DNA of 64,000 bases from Actinernus sp. WN-2022 (Eukaryota > Cnidaria > Anthozoa > Actiniaria > Actinernidae): assembly GCA_030867875.1 (NCBI GenBank), contig JAOWCC010000744.1, positions 930,001 to 994,000 on the forward strand, given 5' to 3'. The position numbers and the translations under genes were made by a program. The notes below the pieces were generated by a model. That model was not told the origin of the DNA. It did no database searches and worked only from the letters and a program-made list of their open reading frames with translations. Position 1 is the stretch's first letter. The number at the start of each line of letters is the position of its first letter. Positions 43,600 through 54,390 of this stretch are shown in pieces.

Positions 43600-46500
43600 G
43601 CTAAGGATTATGACCATGCAGCTTGCAGCGATACAACCCAGCCAGAACTAAGAGTACATGTACTAAACGGACTATGACCAGCATGCAGCAATACAATTAA
43701 CCCAGCCAGAACTAAGGGTACTAACTGGACTAAGGACTAGGACCAGCATGCAGCGATACAACCCAGCCAGAACTAAGGGTACATGTACTAAACGGACTAT
43801 GACCAGCATGCAGCAATACAATTAACCCAGCCAGAACTAAGGGTACTAACTGGACTAAGGACTATGACCAGCATGCAGCGATACAACCCAGCCAGAACTA
43901 AGGGTACATGTACTAAATGGACTTTGACCAGCATGCAGCAATACAATTAACCCAACCAGAACTAAGGGTACTAACTGGACTAAGGACTAGGACCAGCATG
44001 CAGCAATACAACCCAGCCAGAACTAAGGGTACATGTACCAAACGGACTATGACCAGCATGCAGCAATACAATTAACCCAGCCAGAACTAAGGGTACTAAC
44101 TGGACTAAGGACTAGGACCAGCATGCAGCGATACAACCCAGCCAGAACTAAGGGTACATGTACTAACCGGACTAAGGACTATGATCAGCATGCAGCGATA
44201 CAACCCAGCCAGAACTAAGGGTACATGTACTAACCGGACTAAGGACTATGATCAGCATGCAGCGATACAACCCGGGGATACAACCCAGCCAGAACTAAGG
44301 GGCTTAACCAGACTAAGGACTATGACTAGCATACAGTGATACAACTCTGCTAGAACTAAGGGACTTAACCAGATTAAGGACTATGACTAGCATACAGTGA
44401 TACAACCCCGCTAGAACTAAGGGGCTTAACCAGACTAATTAGGACTATGACTAGCATACAGTGATACAACCCTGCTAGAACTAAGGGGCTTAACCAGACT
44501 AAGGACTATGACTAGCATCCAGTGATACAACCCTGCTAGAACTAAGGGGCTTAACCAGACTAAGGACTGTGACTAGCATACAGTGATACAACCCTGCTAG
44601 AACTAAGGGGGCTTAACCAGACTAAGGTAGCATACAGTGATACATTACCCTGCTAGAACTAAGGGGCTTAACCAGACTAAGGACTATGACTAGCATACAG
44701 TGATACAACCCTGCTAGAACTAAGGGGCTTAACCAGACTAATATAAGGACTATGACTAGCATACAGTGATACAACCCTGCTAGAACTAAGGGGACCAACC
44801 GGACTAAGGACTATGACTAGCATACAGCGATACAACCCAGCCAGAACTAAGGGTACAGGTACATGTACTAAACGGACTATGACCAGCATGCAGCAATACA
44901 ATTAACCCAGCCAGAACTAAGGGTACTAACTGGACTAAGGACTATGACCAGCATGCAGCGATACAACCCAGCCAGAACTAAGGGTACATGTACTAACTAA
45001 GGGTACAGGTACATGTACTAAATGGACTAAGACCAGCATGCAGCAATACAATTAACCCAGCCAGAACTAAGGGTACTAACTGGACTAAGGACTATGACCA
45101 GCATACAGCAATACAACGCAGCCAGAAGTAAGGGTACATGTACTAAATGGACTATGACCAGCATGCAGCAATACAATTAACCCAGCCAGAACTAAGGGTA
45201 CTAACTGGACTAAGGACTATGACCAGCATACAGCAATACAACGCAGCCAGAAGTAAGGGTACATGTACTAAATGGACTATGACCAGCATGCAGCAATACA
45301 ATTAACCCAGCCAGAACTAAGGGTACTAACTGGACTAAGGACTATGACCAGCATGCAGCGACACAACCCAGCCAGAACTAAGGGCACATGTACTAAATGG
45401 ACTACATGTATGACCAGACTAAGGACTATGACCAGCATGCAGCAATACAATTAACCCAGCCAGAACTAAGGGTACATGTACTAACCGGACTAAGGACTAT
45501 GATCACCATGCAGCGATACAACCCAGCCAGAACTAAGGGTACATGTACTAAACGGACTATGACCAGCATGCAGCAATACAATTAACCCAGCCAGAACTAA
45601 GGGTACTAACTGGACTAAGGACTATGACCAGCATGCAGCGATACAACCCAGCCAGAACTAAGGGTACATGTACTAACCGGACTAAGGACTATGATCACCA
45701 TGCAGCGATACAACCCAGCCAGAACTAAGGGGCTTTACCAGACTAAGGACTATGACTATAGCATACAGTGATACAACTCTGCTAGAACTAAGGGACTTAA
45801 CCAGACTAAGGAATATGACTAGCATACAGTGATACAACCCTGCTAGAACTAAGGGGCTTAACCAGACTAAGGACTACATGTATGACTAGCATACAGTGAT
45901 ACAACCATGCTAGAACTAATGGGCTTAACCAGACTAAGGACTATGACTAGCATACAGTGATACAACCCTGCTAGAACTAAGGGGCTTTAAACCAGACTAA
46001 GGACTATGACTAGCATACAGTGATACAACCCAGCCAGAACTTAAAGGGGCTTAACCAGACTAAGGACTATGACTATAGCATACAGTGATACAACTCTGCT
46101 AGAACTAATGGGCTTAACCAGACTAAGGACTATGACTAGCATACAGTGATACAACCCTGCTAGAACTAAGGGGCTTAACCAGACTAAGGACTGTGACTAG
46201 CATACAGTGATACAACCCTGCTAGAACTAAGGGGCTTAACCAGACTAAGGACTATGACTAGCATACAGTGATACAACCCTGCTAGAACTAAGGGGCTTAA
46301 CCAGACTAAGGACTATGACTAGCATACAGTGATACAACCCTGCTAGAACTACATGTAAGGGGCTTAACCAGACTAAGGACTATGACTAGCATACAGTGAT
46401 ACAACCCTGCTAGAACTAAGGGGACCTGAACCAGACTAAGGACTATGACTAGCATACTGTACAGTGATACAACCCTGCTAGAATTAAGGAGCTTAACCAG

Positions 46501-46815
46501 ACTAAGGACTATGACTAGCATACAGTGATACATTACCCTGCTAGAACTAAGGGGCTTAACCAGACTAACCTTGGACTATGACTAACATACAGTGATACAA
46601 CCCTGCTAGAACTAAGGGGACCAACCGGACTAAGGAATACAAATGACATGTAGCAATACAACCCTGCTAGAACTAAGGAGACTAACTGGACTAAGGACTA
46701 TGACTATAGCATAGAATGATACAATGCAACCCCAGTAGAACTATGGGGTCGACTAACCAGACTAAGGAATACAAATGGAATGCATGTAGCAATACAACCC
46801 AGCTAGAACTACTGT
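43600..46815. repeat. Satellite of about 61 bp in alternating subfamily blocks
   Basis: About 3.2 kb. Subfamily A reads CCAGCATGCAGCRATACAA...CCAGCCAGAACTAAGGGTAC, with ACATGTACTAA and often ATTAA added. Subfamily B reads CTAGCATACAGTGATACAA, CCCTGCTAGAACTAAGGGGC, TTAACCAGACTAAGGACTATGA and has a regular 61-bp period (for example 44451 to 44512). Blocks run A (43.6-44.27), B (44.28-44.82), A (44.82-45.72), B (45.73-46.6). Diverged units then follow to 46.8 kb. Frames here are artefacts. Confidence 0.93.
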
Positions 46816-46929
46816 ATGTGACATGTGGAGTCTCAAGGGTACGTGGTGAACACAACAACAGGAATTATATTTGATTTCCCATCAAGAAGAAAACTCAGAA
46901 AAACTTTCCAAAGACCGTACATGTATCTA

Positions 46930-47165
46930 CATAAGGGTGATTGGTTATAAAGAATATATTTTTGGGTTTGATCTCATACTTCAGATAGCTTGATATACAG
47001 TTGGACATCTTGTAATTGCGACCCCCTCTCTTAAGTGACCACCTTTGATAGACATTTAGGGTGGTTGCTTGTAAAGAATAGATTGTTGGGATTCATCTCA
47101 TACTAAATTTAGATACAATGTACATGTAGCTTGATAATTACATGCAGTTGGACATCTTGTATGTG
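46930..47165. repeat. Diverged direct duplication
   Basis: GGGTGATTGGTTATAAAGAAT...TCTCATACT...CAGTTGGACATCTTGTA (46934-47017) and GGGTGGTTGCTTGTAAAGAAT...TCTCATACT...CAGTTGGACATCTTGTA (47060-47161) are two copies. The second carries an extra 20 bp with TGTACATGTA. Confidence 0.75.
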
Positions 47166-47474
47166 CATGTTTCTGGTTATTCTGTTTGTTATTGGTGCAG
47201 TGTTTCTGGTTGTTATCCTGGTTATTGTACAGTATGTTGCATTGTATTTGTAAAGTTTACCTATGAAACATTTCATCCCCTTCATAAAAAGTAGAAAGGG
47301 TGGATAACTCAACAAAATGCCAAGTTTTACCAACAAATTCAATTCAAACCGAGTTCAAACTCTCCTGTAGCACACAGTACATCCAATGGTTCATTAAATC
47401 CCCACACAAAAAAAGCTACCCACTTTCAACCCCAAATCATTCATAGAACAAGTCTAAATACACCTGAACTATTA

Positions 47475-47647
47475 CCATTTTCATTGAAGTGTGACCCTGG
47501 AAGTTACAAGTCTCGTTTGGAAAATTGCATTTAGCCGACGTCAATCACAATTTAATTAAGTCCAGGTGGTAATTAAGATTTGTATGAGACTAGGCTCCGC
47601 ATCTGATTGACAGTCAACTTTCAAGGTCGCACTTCAATGAAAACGGT
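47475..47647. mobile_element. Nested 173-bp MITE with TA duplication
   Basis: CCATTTTCATTGAAGTGTGACC and GGTCGCACTTCAATGAAAACGG are inverted ends flanked by TA (47473-47474 and 47648-47649). It interrupts the host MITE between CTGAACTAT and AATGGAGAATTTAGC. Confidence 0.85.
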
Positions 47648-47685
47648 AATAAAATGGAGAATTTAGCACAGTTTTCAAGACTGTG

Positions 47686-47819
47686 AAGGGCTGTGTGCAA
47701 CAAGGGCATAAGTGACTCCTGATCACAATCTATATTCTCCTTCGATTTATTTGTTTTCTAAAGGAGAATTTAGAATGTGATCAATAATCACTTAATGCCC
47801 TTTTTGCACACAGCCCTTC
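47686..47819. mobile_element. Nested 134-bp palindromic MITE
   Basis: GAAGGGCTGTGTGCAACAAGGGCATAAGTGA at the left is inverted at the right (TCACTTAATGCCCTTTTTGCACACAGCCCTTC). GATCACA/TGTGATC and ATTCTCCTT/AAGGAGAAT form inner pairs. Second insertion in the same host element. Confidence 0.85.
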
Positions 47820-48364
47820 ATTTGATCTTTTGAATATGGAGGGGATATTCTACAACTAAGCCATTAGCTTACCTTTACTATATACACATAAAATGGAGTC
47901 AAATTCACAGCTACAATGTACATGCCCAAACAAACTCTCTCCTAGCTTTCATTTTGAATGCTATTCATCAATTTAAATTCACATACAAAATAATATAGAT
48001 TCTGCTATATGTACATGTACAGGCAGCCAGAGTAATTGCACATTAATCCACAGTCGCTCAAACTGATACAAAATCATTGATGAAACGAATAGCCATGAAA
48101 CATCTTTTCCTCAGCAATAACACAACATATCTTACCAGTTTAGAAGCAGCTTTGCTCTTTCCTAACACATGTAAGTTTACATATATAATAATTTGGTGTT
48201 ATTACAAATGTACCTCAATGTGAGAACCACACAAACTGCATCATAAGACTCTCTTTGTTAACTATGAATAATTTGCTACTTAGAATATTTCCCGAGCACC
48301 TGAAGCAGCACAATTTTAGCACAATTTTACATGGAATTGGGCAGCCTCTACTTGAAAAAAAATT

Positions 48365-48460
48365 ACACTGTACTGAGGGTAAGAATCAAACCCAGCAAAA
48401 TAAGATTACAATGGCTGACATATAACCCAGCTACCCAAACCCTAACTGCTGCACCACAAG
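48365..48460 (-). ncRNA. tRNA-like SINE head (Pol III A and B boxes)
   Basis: On the minus strand, TGGTGCAGCAGTTAGGG (about 48457-48441) resembles a tRNA A box, and GGGTTTGATTCTTACCC (about 48393-48377) fits the B box GGTTCRANTCC with two changes. The spacing of about 50 bp is tRNA-like. No cloverleaf acceptor stem is obvious, so I call it a tRNA-derived SINE promoter and not a tRNA gene. The SINE body would extend leftward on the minus strand. Confidence 0.45.
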
Positions 48461-48780
48461 TGAATTTGCTTGGTAGCAATAGTTTTTTCACCTATTTATA
48501 TAACCAATGATGAGTAGGTGCATAAATTATAATAGTATTATAGTATTCAATACACTATAATCGGTAATACAACAACTCACAGAGTGTGCAATGGCATGCC
48601 CTAACCACTAGACCATGAGTGAACTGCTTGGTAGCAATTGTTTTTTTCAGGTATTTATATCAACTAATGATGAGTAGGTACATAAATTATAATAGTATTA
48701 TAGTATTCAATACACTATAATCGGTAATACAACAATTCACAGAGTGTGCGATGGCATGCAGTCTCCAGCAAGTGGTCCTT
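48461..48780. repeat. 159-bp direct duplication next to the SINE
   Basis: GCTTGGTAGCAAT...GATGAGTAGGT...CATAAATTATAATAGTATTA...CACTATAATCGGTAATACAA occurs twice with a 159-bp offset (48461 and 48620). Just left of the second copy, on the minus strand, TGGTCTAGTGGTTAGGGC again looks like a tRNA A box. Each copy may therefore have come with a SINE head. Confidence 0.75.
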
Positions 48781-48995
48781 ACACCGAAGTAAACCCAATA
48801 AATCATGTCCTGTCATTATATATATTTAGTATATTATAGTACCAAGTCTTTCTTGTGTTTATTAGCCATTTCACACTCATTATGTGAAGGAACTTTCCTT
48901 ATTATGGTTATTATTATGGTTGTATTTCTGGTTGTTATTGTACGTTACATTGTATTTGTAAAGTTTACCTAAACATTTCCTCCCCTTCATGAACG

Positions 48996-49086
48996 AAAAG
49001 GCAAGAAACATCTATTCCTCAGTGTAGTGTTTATACATCTGGGAGTTTCCTAGTTCGGGAAACCATGTATAATGTCATAGGTAGAT
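48996..49086. repeat. 91-bp direct repeat, left copy (right copy 55098-55188)
   Basis: AAAAGGCAAGAAACATCTATTCC...GGGAGTTTCCTAGTTCGGGAAACC...ATAGGTAGAT is present at 48996-49086 and 55098-55188 with a single visible substitution. The pair brackets the LINE ORF1 and its 5.1-kb insertion. Confidence 0.9.
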
Positions 49087-49267
49087 TTAGAAGATGGCGG
49101 CTTTCTACCGCTCTCTACCTAATTCTAAAAATAAGAGTTAGACTTCTCTACAAATCATGCCTCCCAAGTCTAAAACATCCGATGAAGGCCTAACAGCGAT
49201 GAATGAGCGACTCTCGTCAATTGAGACCTTGTTAAAGAATATTAGCAACTCACTAAACGAGAAACTC
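49087..49267 (+). pseudogene. LINE 5' end and ORF1 N-terminal part (split gene, first half)
   Basis: TTAGAAGATGGCGGC at 49087 resembles the 5' UTR start of L1-like LINEs. The ATG at 49157 opens a frame of 37 codons (starting MPPKSKTSDE, with a heptad-like NERLSSIETLLKNISNSLNE) up to the TIR of the 5.1-kb element at 49268. The second half starts at 54410 in the matching frame once the insert and the 2-bp duplication are discounted. LINE ORF1 proteins bind the element RNA and trimerise by coiled coils. Confidence 0.7.
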
Positions 49268-49284
49268 CCCAGGCACCAAAAGCC

Positions 49285-49720
49285 AGGTAAAAAGCTTGGT
49301 AAGCCTGGTTAACCCCGGTATAACCAGGCTTTCAGTGCTTTGAACCGGGCTTACCTCAAAAGCCTGGCAAGGAAAAAGGCCGGAAAGCCCGGAAATTCCT
49401 GCCTTTCCCGGAAAGGTTGGTACATGAAATCCAGAATAGCTTGGTAAACCCGGAATCATGTTTTAGGTACCAAGTTTAGTCCTGGCTTTTCTGGAAAGGC
49501 TGGTATGAAAAAGCCTGGAAAAGCCTGGAAAGCTTGGCATCTGATTCAATAAGCTGTGAATTCCAAGCTTTCCTGGAAAGGCTGGTATGAAAAGCCTGGA
49601 AAAAGCCAGGAAAGCTTGGCATGTTATTCAATAAGCCTTGAATTCCAAGCTTTCCTGGACTATGGCAGGAGTCAATAACAAAAGTCAAGAAAAGCTTGGA
49701 AGATTTGGCTTAACTGCAAT
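49285..49720. repeat. Left subterminal repeats of the 5.1-kb element
   Basis: Dense copies of AAGCCTGGAA, AAAGCCTGG and CTTTCCTGGAAAGGCTGGTA, and of CCGGAAAGCCCGG-like words, in both orientations. One unit of about 110 bp (GCTTTCCTGGAAAGGCTGGT to AGCTTGGCATxTxATTCAATAA) occurs twice (about 49490 and about 49567). Frames on the minus strand (49253-49459 and 49476-49688) are products of these repeats. Confidence 0.85.
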
Positions 49721-49899
49721 GAAAACTACAAAATTAACCATTAGTTGTCTGATTTTATGATAAGAACCTTTCATAATAATATTATTTTATTGTTTGTCAG
49801 GCCTAATTATTTAAATATGAATGGATAATTATATTAAATTGCAATGTTCAATCACTATTAGATTACTTAAATATAGGAGCTTTAAATTGTTAAATATTA

Positions 49900-50315
49900 G
49901 GGAACCTCGGCTGAAAAACAATGTTTGCTCTCAAGGGTTTGTTATGGATGCCTAAGTCTGTTTCTGTGTTTGTCTCCAGTAAATTGTACACTAGATGTCA
50001 TTTATGCACCGATTTTCCTCTCGATAAAACTCATTTGAATTTCCTGTGTGCCGCCATCTTGGATATCATGACGTCACAGTGTTGCCCTATTGTCGCATAA
50101 CAAAAGAGCTATTGTTTTCTGACAATAAGGCAACACTGTGACGTCATAAAATTCAAGATGGCAGCGCGCAGGAAATTCAAATGAGTTTTATCGAGAGGAA
50201 AATCAGTGCATAAATGACAACTAGTGTACAATTTACTGGAGACAAACACAGAAACAGACTTAGGCATGTATAACAAACACTTGAGAGCAAACATCGTTTT
50301 TGAGCCGAGGTTCCC
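49900..50315. mobile_element. 416-bp palindromic element nested in the 5.1-kb element
   Basis: GGGAACCTCGGCT at the left and AGCCGAGGTTCCC at the right are perfect inverses. The arms run about 200 bp each (for example CCTAAGTCTGTTTCTGTGTT against AACACAGAAACAGACTTAGG) around a short centre at about 50105. The right flank is TTTAA and the left is ATTA, so a TTAA-type insertion, like that at 23781-24227, is likely but degenerate on the left. Confidence 0.9.
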
Positions 50316-50668
50316 TTTAAATATTTAGCGAAAACTACATGTATTATGCATTTAAGTTACATACCATTAAATATTTTGAGACTGTTGACTGAGAAACCAT
50401 AATTTGTTAACAACAAGAGAGCTTCAAATATCACTCAGTCACATAAAGGTTTCAGAAATGACAGATATATACAATTTGGAAAACAGTGTTTCAGGTTATA
50501 ATCAACAACTGGTTTGGAGATCTCCAGTTACAAATTAAGCACAATTTAAGATTTTCTTGTAATATGTGTTCTACATGTACATTTAAATTGTTTTCACAAA
50601 CTTTCCTAACCCTAATTTCGGGGCTCAGCTGATTTGATGTTTACCAAAACAGAATTAGAAAGTTGTAG

Positions 50669-51027
50669 TGTGCGAAGCCGCCACACCAATAAAGCTGTGG
50701 GGTGGCGTGAGCCCCTAGACCCTGCCAAGTTGGGTTGGATGGCAAGTAAGTTAATTCTTAACTCTGCTAATCTGAGTAATAAATAATTATTCTTGTCTTT
50801 GGGGTTGATATTAGTTCTGGCATTTAATTGAAAGTGCCTAGTGAAACTTAGATAAGCTCAAATTATTTGGCTAATGTTATGTGGATATTTTTGGTTTCCT
50901 TGTAGAAAAAATTATCAAGAAATACACACAGGCAAACGACTCCAAGATTGTGGCCACTCTTGGTGACTTCTTGAAAAACAACAGGAAGCGTGCCTTGAAG
51001 CATTTTAGAACCTACTATTGCAAATAA
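50669..51027 (+). CDS. Two-exon open frame inside the 5.1-kb element (3' part of an unknown gene)
   Basis: A candidate exon at 50669-50745 follows an acceptor (GTTGTAG) and ends at a near-consensus donor, CAA|GTAAGT. The second exon, 50906-51027, follows TTTCCTTGTAG and ends in TAA at 51025-51027. Exon 1 ends in phase 1 and exon 2 resumes in phase 1, so the reading frame joins cleanly across the 160-bp intron. The product (about 65 residues) starts near RSRHTNKAVGWREPLDPAKL and ends LKHFRTYYCK. It is basic, with aromatic residues, and has no domain I recognise. More 5' exons would have to lie to the left, but 49.9-50.3 kb is occupied by the palindrome. It may be the end of a transposase or a captured host gene. 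Confidence 0.4.
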
Positions 51028-51039
51028 GCTCTTCCTTTC

Positions 51040-51200
51040 AGGGCTTGGAATTACTAGGAATTTAAGGTTTTAATGAGAGTGTAAAAGCTTGGAATAGTTT
51101 GGAGTTCCTAGGAATTCCTAACTGAATTCCATCTTGGCTTATTAGCTATTTTGTGAAGGTGTTATTTTCTAGGCTTGGAATTCCTAAGAGTTCCTTGGAA
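51040..51200. repeat. Inner repeat cluster, left
   Basis: Several copies of CTTGGAATTCCTAGGAATT-like words, for example GGCTTGGAATTACTAGGAAT, GGAGTTCCTAGGAATTCC and GGCTTGGAATTCCTAAGAGT. The matching right cluster is at 53110-53460. The word resembles the outer AAGCCTGGAAATTCC repeats. Confidence 0.75.
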
Positions 51201-51749
51201 TTAATGAAGGTTTTCTACTAATTCTTAAGTCACTGAGTCACATTGATTTTAGAAGACTGTTCAACTTCACTAATATAAAGTCTTCCAGTGCCCTGCTAGA
51301 CAGAGATTCTTAAATCCCTTAGCTTCCTCTGAGCAATTAATTTTAGAGTAAAGTTATAAGGATACTTCAATAATTGTCACCAATTGACTAAGATCATGCA
51401 CTCACATATTTCTCAATACTTTATTAGAAAGCTAACATTACAGGGAATATTAAGATCGTTTTCATGAGAAATTTTAAAACTTATACATGTAATTATTATT
51501 GTAAACTTGTTGCCATAATTTGTTGACTGACTGCTACAGAAGAAAAGCTAATATCACGATATTTTCCTGGTTATTTTCACTATTACTCACCGATTTGACC
51601 TTCCCAGTGTTTAAATGAAGCAAAGTATTCATCCAAATCTTTGAAAATGTGTTGTTGTTGTAAAGAAATTTGAACAAAACTTAGATTTCGGCCTTGCCAA
51701 AGTCTCTGCCATGTTTCCACTTTAAACCGAGTAAAGACTAGAACCAAGT

Positions 51750-52045
51750 TGATCCATATTTCGTAATAGCTTGCACCTGATTGGCTGGAGGAGTTGTAAG
51801 GCCTCCAGGGATTGGCTGAAGTTTAAATTAGGCGCCATTAGGTGAGGTGAGACTTGTTCATTTCACTGTGTTCACTCGTGCGTTTGTTGGAGGTTTTACA
51901 GCTCGTTCAAAGGGTAAATTCAACAGTATTTCACGAAAGAGAATGCTTAGATGGAAAGATTATAATAACTGCTGCCAACTGTGAGGTAATATCAGGGCAT
52001 ATCAGTTCTAGATGAGATGAATTCCTGGAGAGATCTTTGTAAAAG
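51750..52045 (+). promoter_or_regulatory. Possible promoter and first exon between the inner repeat clusters
   Basis: Two inverted CCAAT boxes (GATTGGCTGG at about 51779 and GGATTGGCTGA at about 51811) precede a less AT-rich stretch. A strong splice donor, AAAAG|GTGAGC, lies at 52045/52046. This looks like a promoter with a mostly untranslated first exon. I could not find a downstream exon with a matching phase, so the call is weak. Confidence 0.25.
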
Positions 52046-52797
52046 GTGAGCATGTTTTACTTTTATTAAATCCGTTAAATGACACTGAAAGTTCTGTCAG
52101 ACACGCATTTCACACAAAACAATTTAAGTTTACGGTTTTTCTAGTAGTTCAGTTCGCTAATTTGTCATTTAATTGTGCATTTTAAAGTAATGTTCTCGAA
52201 TAGTCATTTCAAGAAACTATTCTTTAAAGCTAATATGAAGATGTGGTACATGCATTCAATTTGAGGTCCCCGCGTGTTACGGTTTTGTTATTTTACTTTA
52301 TATTGATCAGACCATGAGTTGCTCTCAATAAATTAAACGGCACTTGAAAACTTTGCAGTGAGAACTTCTCGATCTGTAGAGCTTTAAGTACATATTTTGG
52401 GCTATGAATTGAAGGATTAATGTGAGCTTTAATCACAGTCTCTGCTAGTATAAGTGTAGAGCACGATTTGAATAATTATTTTGTTTGTATATGCATACAT
52501 GTATGTGTAGTGATATATTACTCCTAAATATATTAGCTCATTTATCCTAACCATTGGTCAATGTGTTTAAATCAGCGATCAAGGCATTGAGCAACAATTT
52601 CTACTTTGAAATACCCATTCCAAAAGCAATTTAACCAGTTAATTATTAACAAATATTTATTGGACAAGATTCGAAGCACAAGCGATTCCTTTGTAATTTC
52701 CGGTTGTCACGCCACACCGACATGTAAAATCCTTTATCTAATGAAGTTGTAATTCAAATTTTATTGATTAATAAATTAATTATATTTATATTTTTAG

Positions 52798-52907
52798 GCC
52801 TTCAAGTTGCAGATCAGAAGCTTTTCAAATCTAAAAACTCTCAAAGAAAGCTGAACACTGGAAAACGTCCACTGCCAATTACAGGGTACCTACAAAAAAT
52901 AATGTAG
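52798..52907 (+). other. Open segment after a good splice acceptor
   Basis: TATATTTTTAG ends at 52797. From 52800 the frame is open for 35 codons (LQVADQKLFKSKNSQRKLNT, then GKRPLPITGYLQKIM) and stops at 52905-52907. Composition is lysine-rich and plausible for coding, but the phase does not fit an ATG-started first exon at 52017. Not recognised. Confidence 0.2.
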
Positions 52908-53109
52908 TGAGTGAAGTCACAATCAGTCTTGTTAATACATGTAACTCTGTATAAAATTAGACTGCACAGCCTTTATAAGTTTAATGATTAAACTAAAAGA
53001 AGGAATGGCAAGAAATAAGCGTTGACTCATTATTGATATCTATTAGTTTACTGCCAGACCCTAACCTCTATTCTTACCCTTTGGTAATTGGCAAAAATAT
53101 ACCTTTTAA

Positions 53110-53460
53110 TGTTTTTAGATTCCCAGATATTAGATTTCCCAGATATTCCAAGCAAAATTCCTAGGAATTCCCAGATATTCCAAGAAATTCATATAAATTC
53201 CCAGATATTCCTTGAATCCAAAGGTTTGCTGGCCTGTAGTTATTGATCTTAAGAATTCCTAGGAATTCCTAGCAATTTTATTCCCAGCTATTCCAAACTC
53301 AACCAAAGCTTGGAATTCCTAGGAATTCCATGTTCCAATTACCGTGAAAATTGACAGCTATTCCTAAGAATTCCTAGGCTTTCCCAGGAATTCCTAGGAA
53401 TAAAATCCTAGGAATTCTTAGCAAATTCTTAGGAATTCCTAGGAATTCTAAGCTTAAATA
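53110..53460. repeat. Inner repeat cluster, right
   Basis: Ten or so copies of TTCCTAGGAATTCC/CCCAGATATTCC-type words, including the palindrome GGAATTCCTAGGAATTCC. Together with 51040-51200 this frames about 1.9 kb of sequence inside the 5.1-kb element. Confidence 0.8.
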
Positions 53461-54014
53461 TTTCGCAGGGGAATTATGTTGCCAAGACTGTATATAGTTA
53501 TGAAATGTAAGTAAACAGTTATTCCATTGTGAAAAGCAATGGTATAAATTCAATTCTTTCATCCATTTATTATATCCAATTTTGGAGTTTTTTTTTTTTT
53601 TTTTTAAGATGGACTGACAGCTGATTCTGTAAGTTTAATACTGCTGTGTTTTATTTACAATCTACATGTATAATAATTATAATGTCAGTGCACATACATG
53701 TATGTTTATAAATATTTTGATACAAAGTTTATTGTCAAAATCATTATCATTAAAAATCAATAACTGATCCCACTGAGTTTAATGATTTGACTAATTTAAA
53801 GCTTATAGGTCCATTGTGAAAAAATAATCCTTATATTTTAGTGACTGGACTGACAAACACATCACACTTCGTGGACTCGAAAGGAGCTATAATTTTTTTC
53901 CAGGCAACAAGAGATTTACATGTATGTGATCTCAGCTTACCGTAAGCACTGGGAATTTTTGTTTGTTATAAAAGTTTAATTTATTAGTACCATTATTTTT
54001 AATTGGTTGATTCC

Positions 54015-54390
54015 AGAATTTCCAGGCTTTAATCCTGGAATTTAACCAGGGTTACCCTGGAATTTCCGGGCTTACCCCATAATTTAACCGGGTTTACCCC
54101 GGAATTTCTGGGCTTACCCCGGAATTTAACCGGGCTTACCCCGGAATTTCCAGGCTTACCCTGGAATTTCCAGGCTTACCCTGGAATTTCTGAGCTTTCC
54201 CTGGAATTCCGGGGTTACCCCAGAATTTAGGTGGGCTAAAACCAGATTTGCCTTTACCAAGCTTTCTGGGCTTTCCGGGGTTACCCCAGAATATTCCTCA
54301 TTGGGTAAACCCGGTGAAAGCCCGGAATGTTTACCAGGTAACCCCGGTATCTTAACCAAGCTTTAACCCCGGAAAACCCCGGAATTTCCA
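54015..54390. repeat. Right subterminal repeats of the 5.1-kb element
   Basis: CCAGGCTTACCCTGGAATTT, GGGCTTACCCCGGAATTT and AACCGGGTTTACCCC-like words in tandem. They are the inverse counterpart of the left cluster (CCTGG and CCGG cores, GGAAATTCC). The two frames read here are artefacts. Confidence 0.85.

Larger units (their letters stand above)
47370..47860. mobile_element. MITE of the 18.1-kb family, carrying two nested MITEs
   Basis: AAATCATTCATAGAAC, GTCTAAATACACCTGA and TTTAGCACAGTTTTCAAG...ATTTGATCTTTTGAATATGG follow the order of the 18075-18299 element. The sequence is broken at two places by separate inverted-repeat elements (47475-47647 and 47686-47819). The ends are degenerate (CATTAAATCCCCACAC and GGGGATATTCTAC). 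Confidence 0.65.

Noticed and set aside
44033..46533. Frames of 60-75 codons such as those rich in YDQHAAIQ or CMLVIVLS
   Set aside because: Products of the 61-bp-type satellite.
52012..52907. A two-exon gene joining the ATG at 52017 to the open segment at 52798
   Set aside because: The donor and acceptor are good, but the phase does not match. The joined frame stops after about a dozen codons of the second segment, so I list the parts separately with low confidence.
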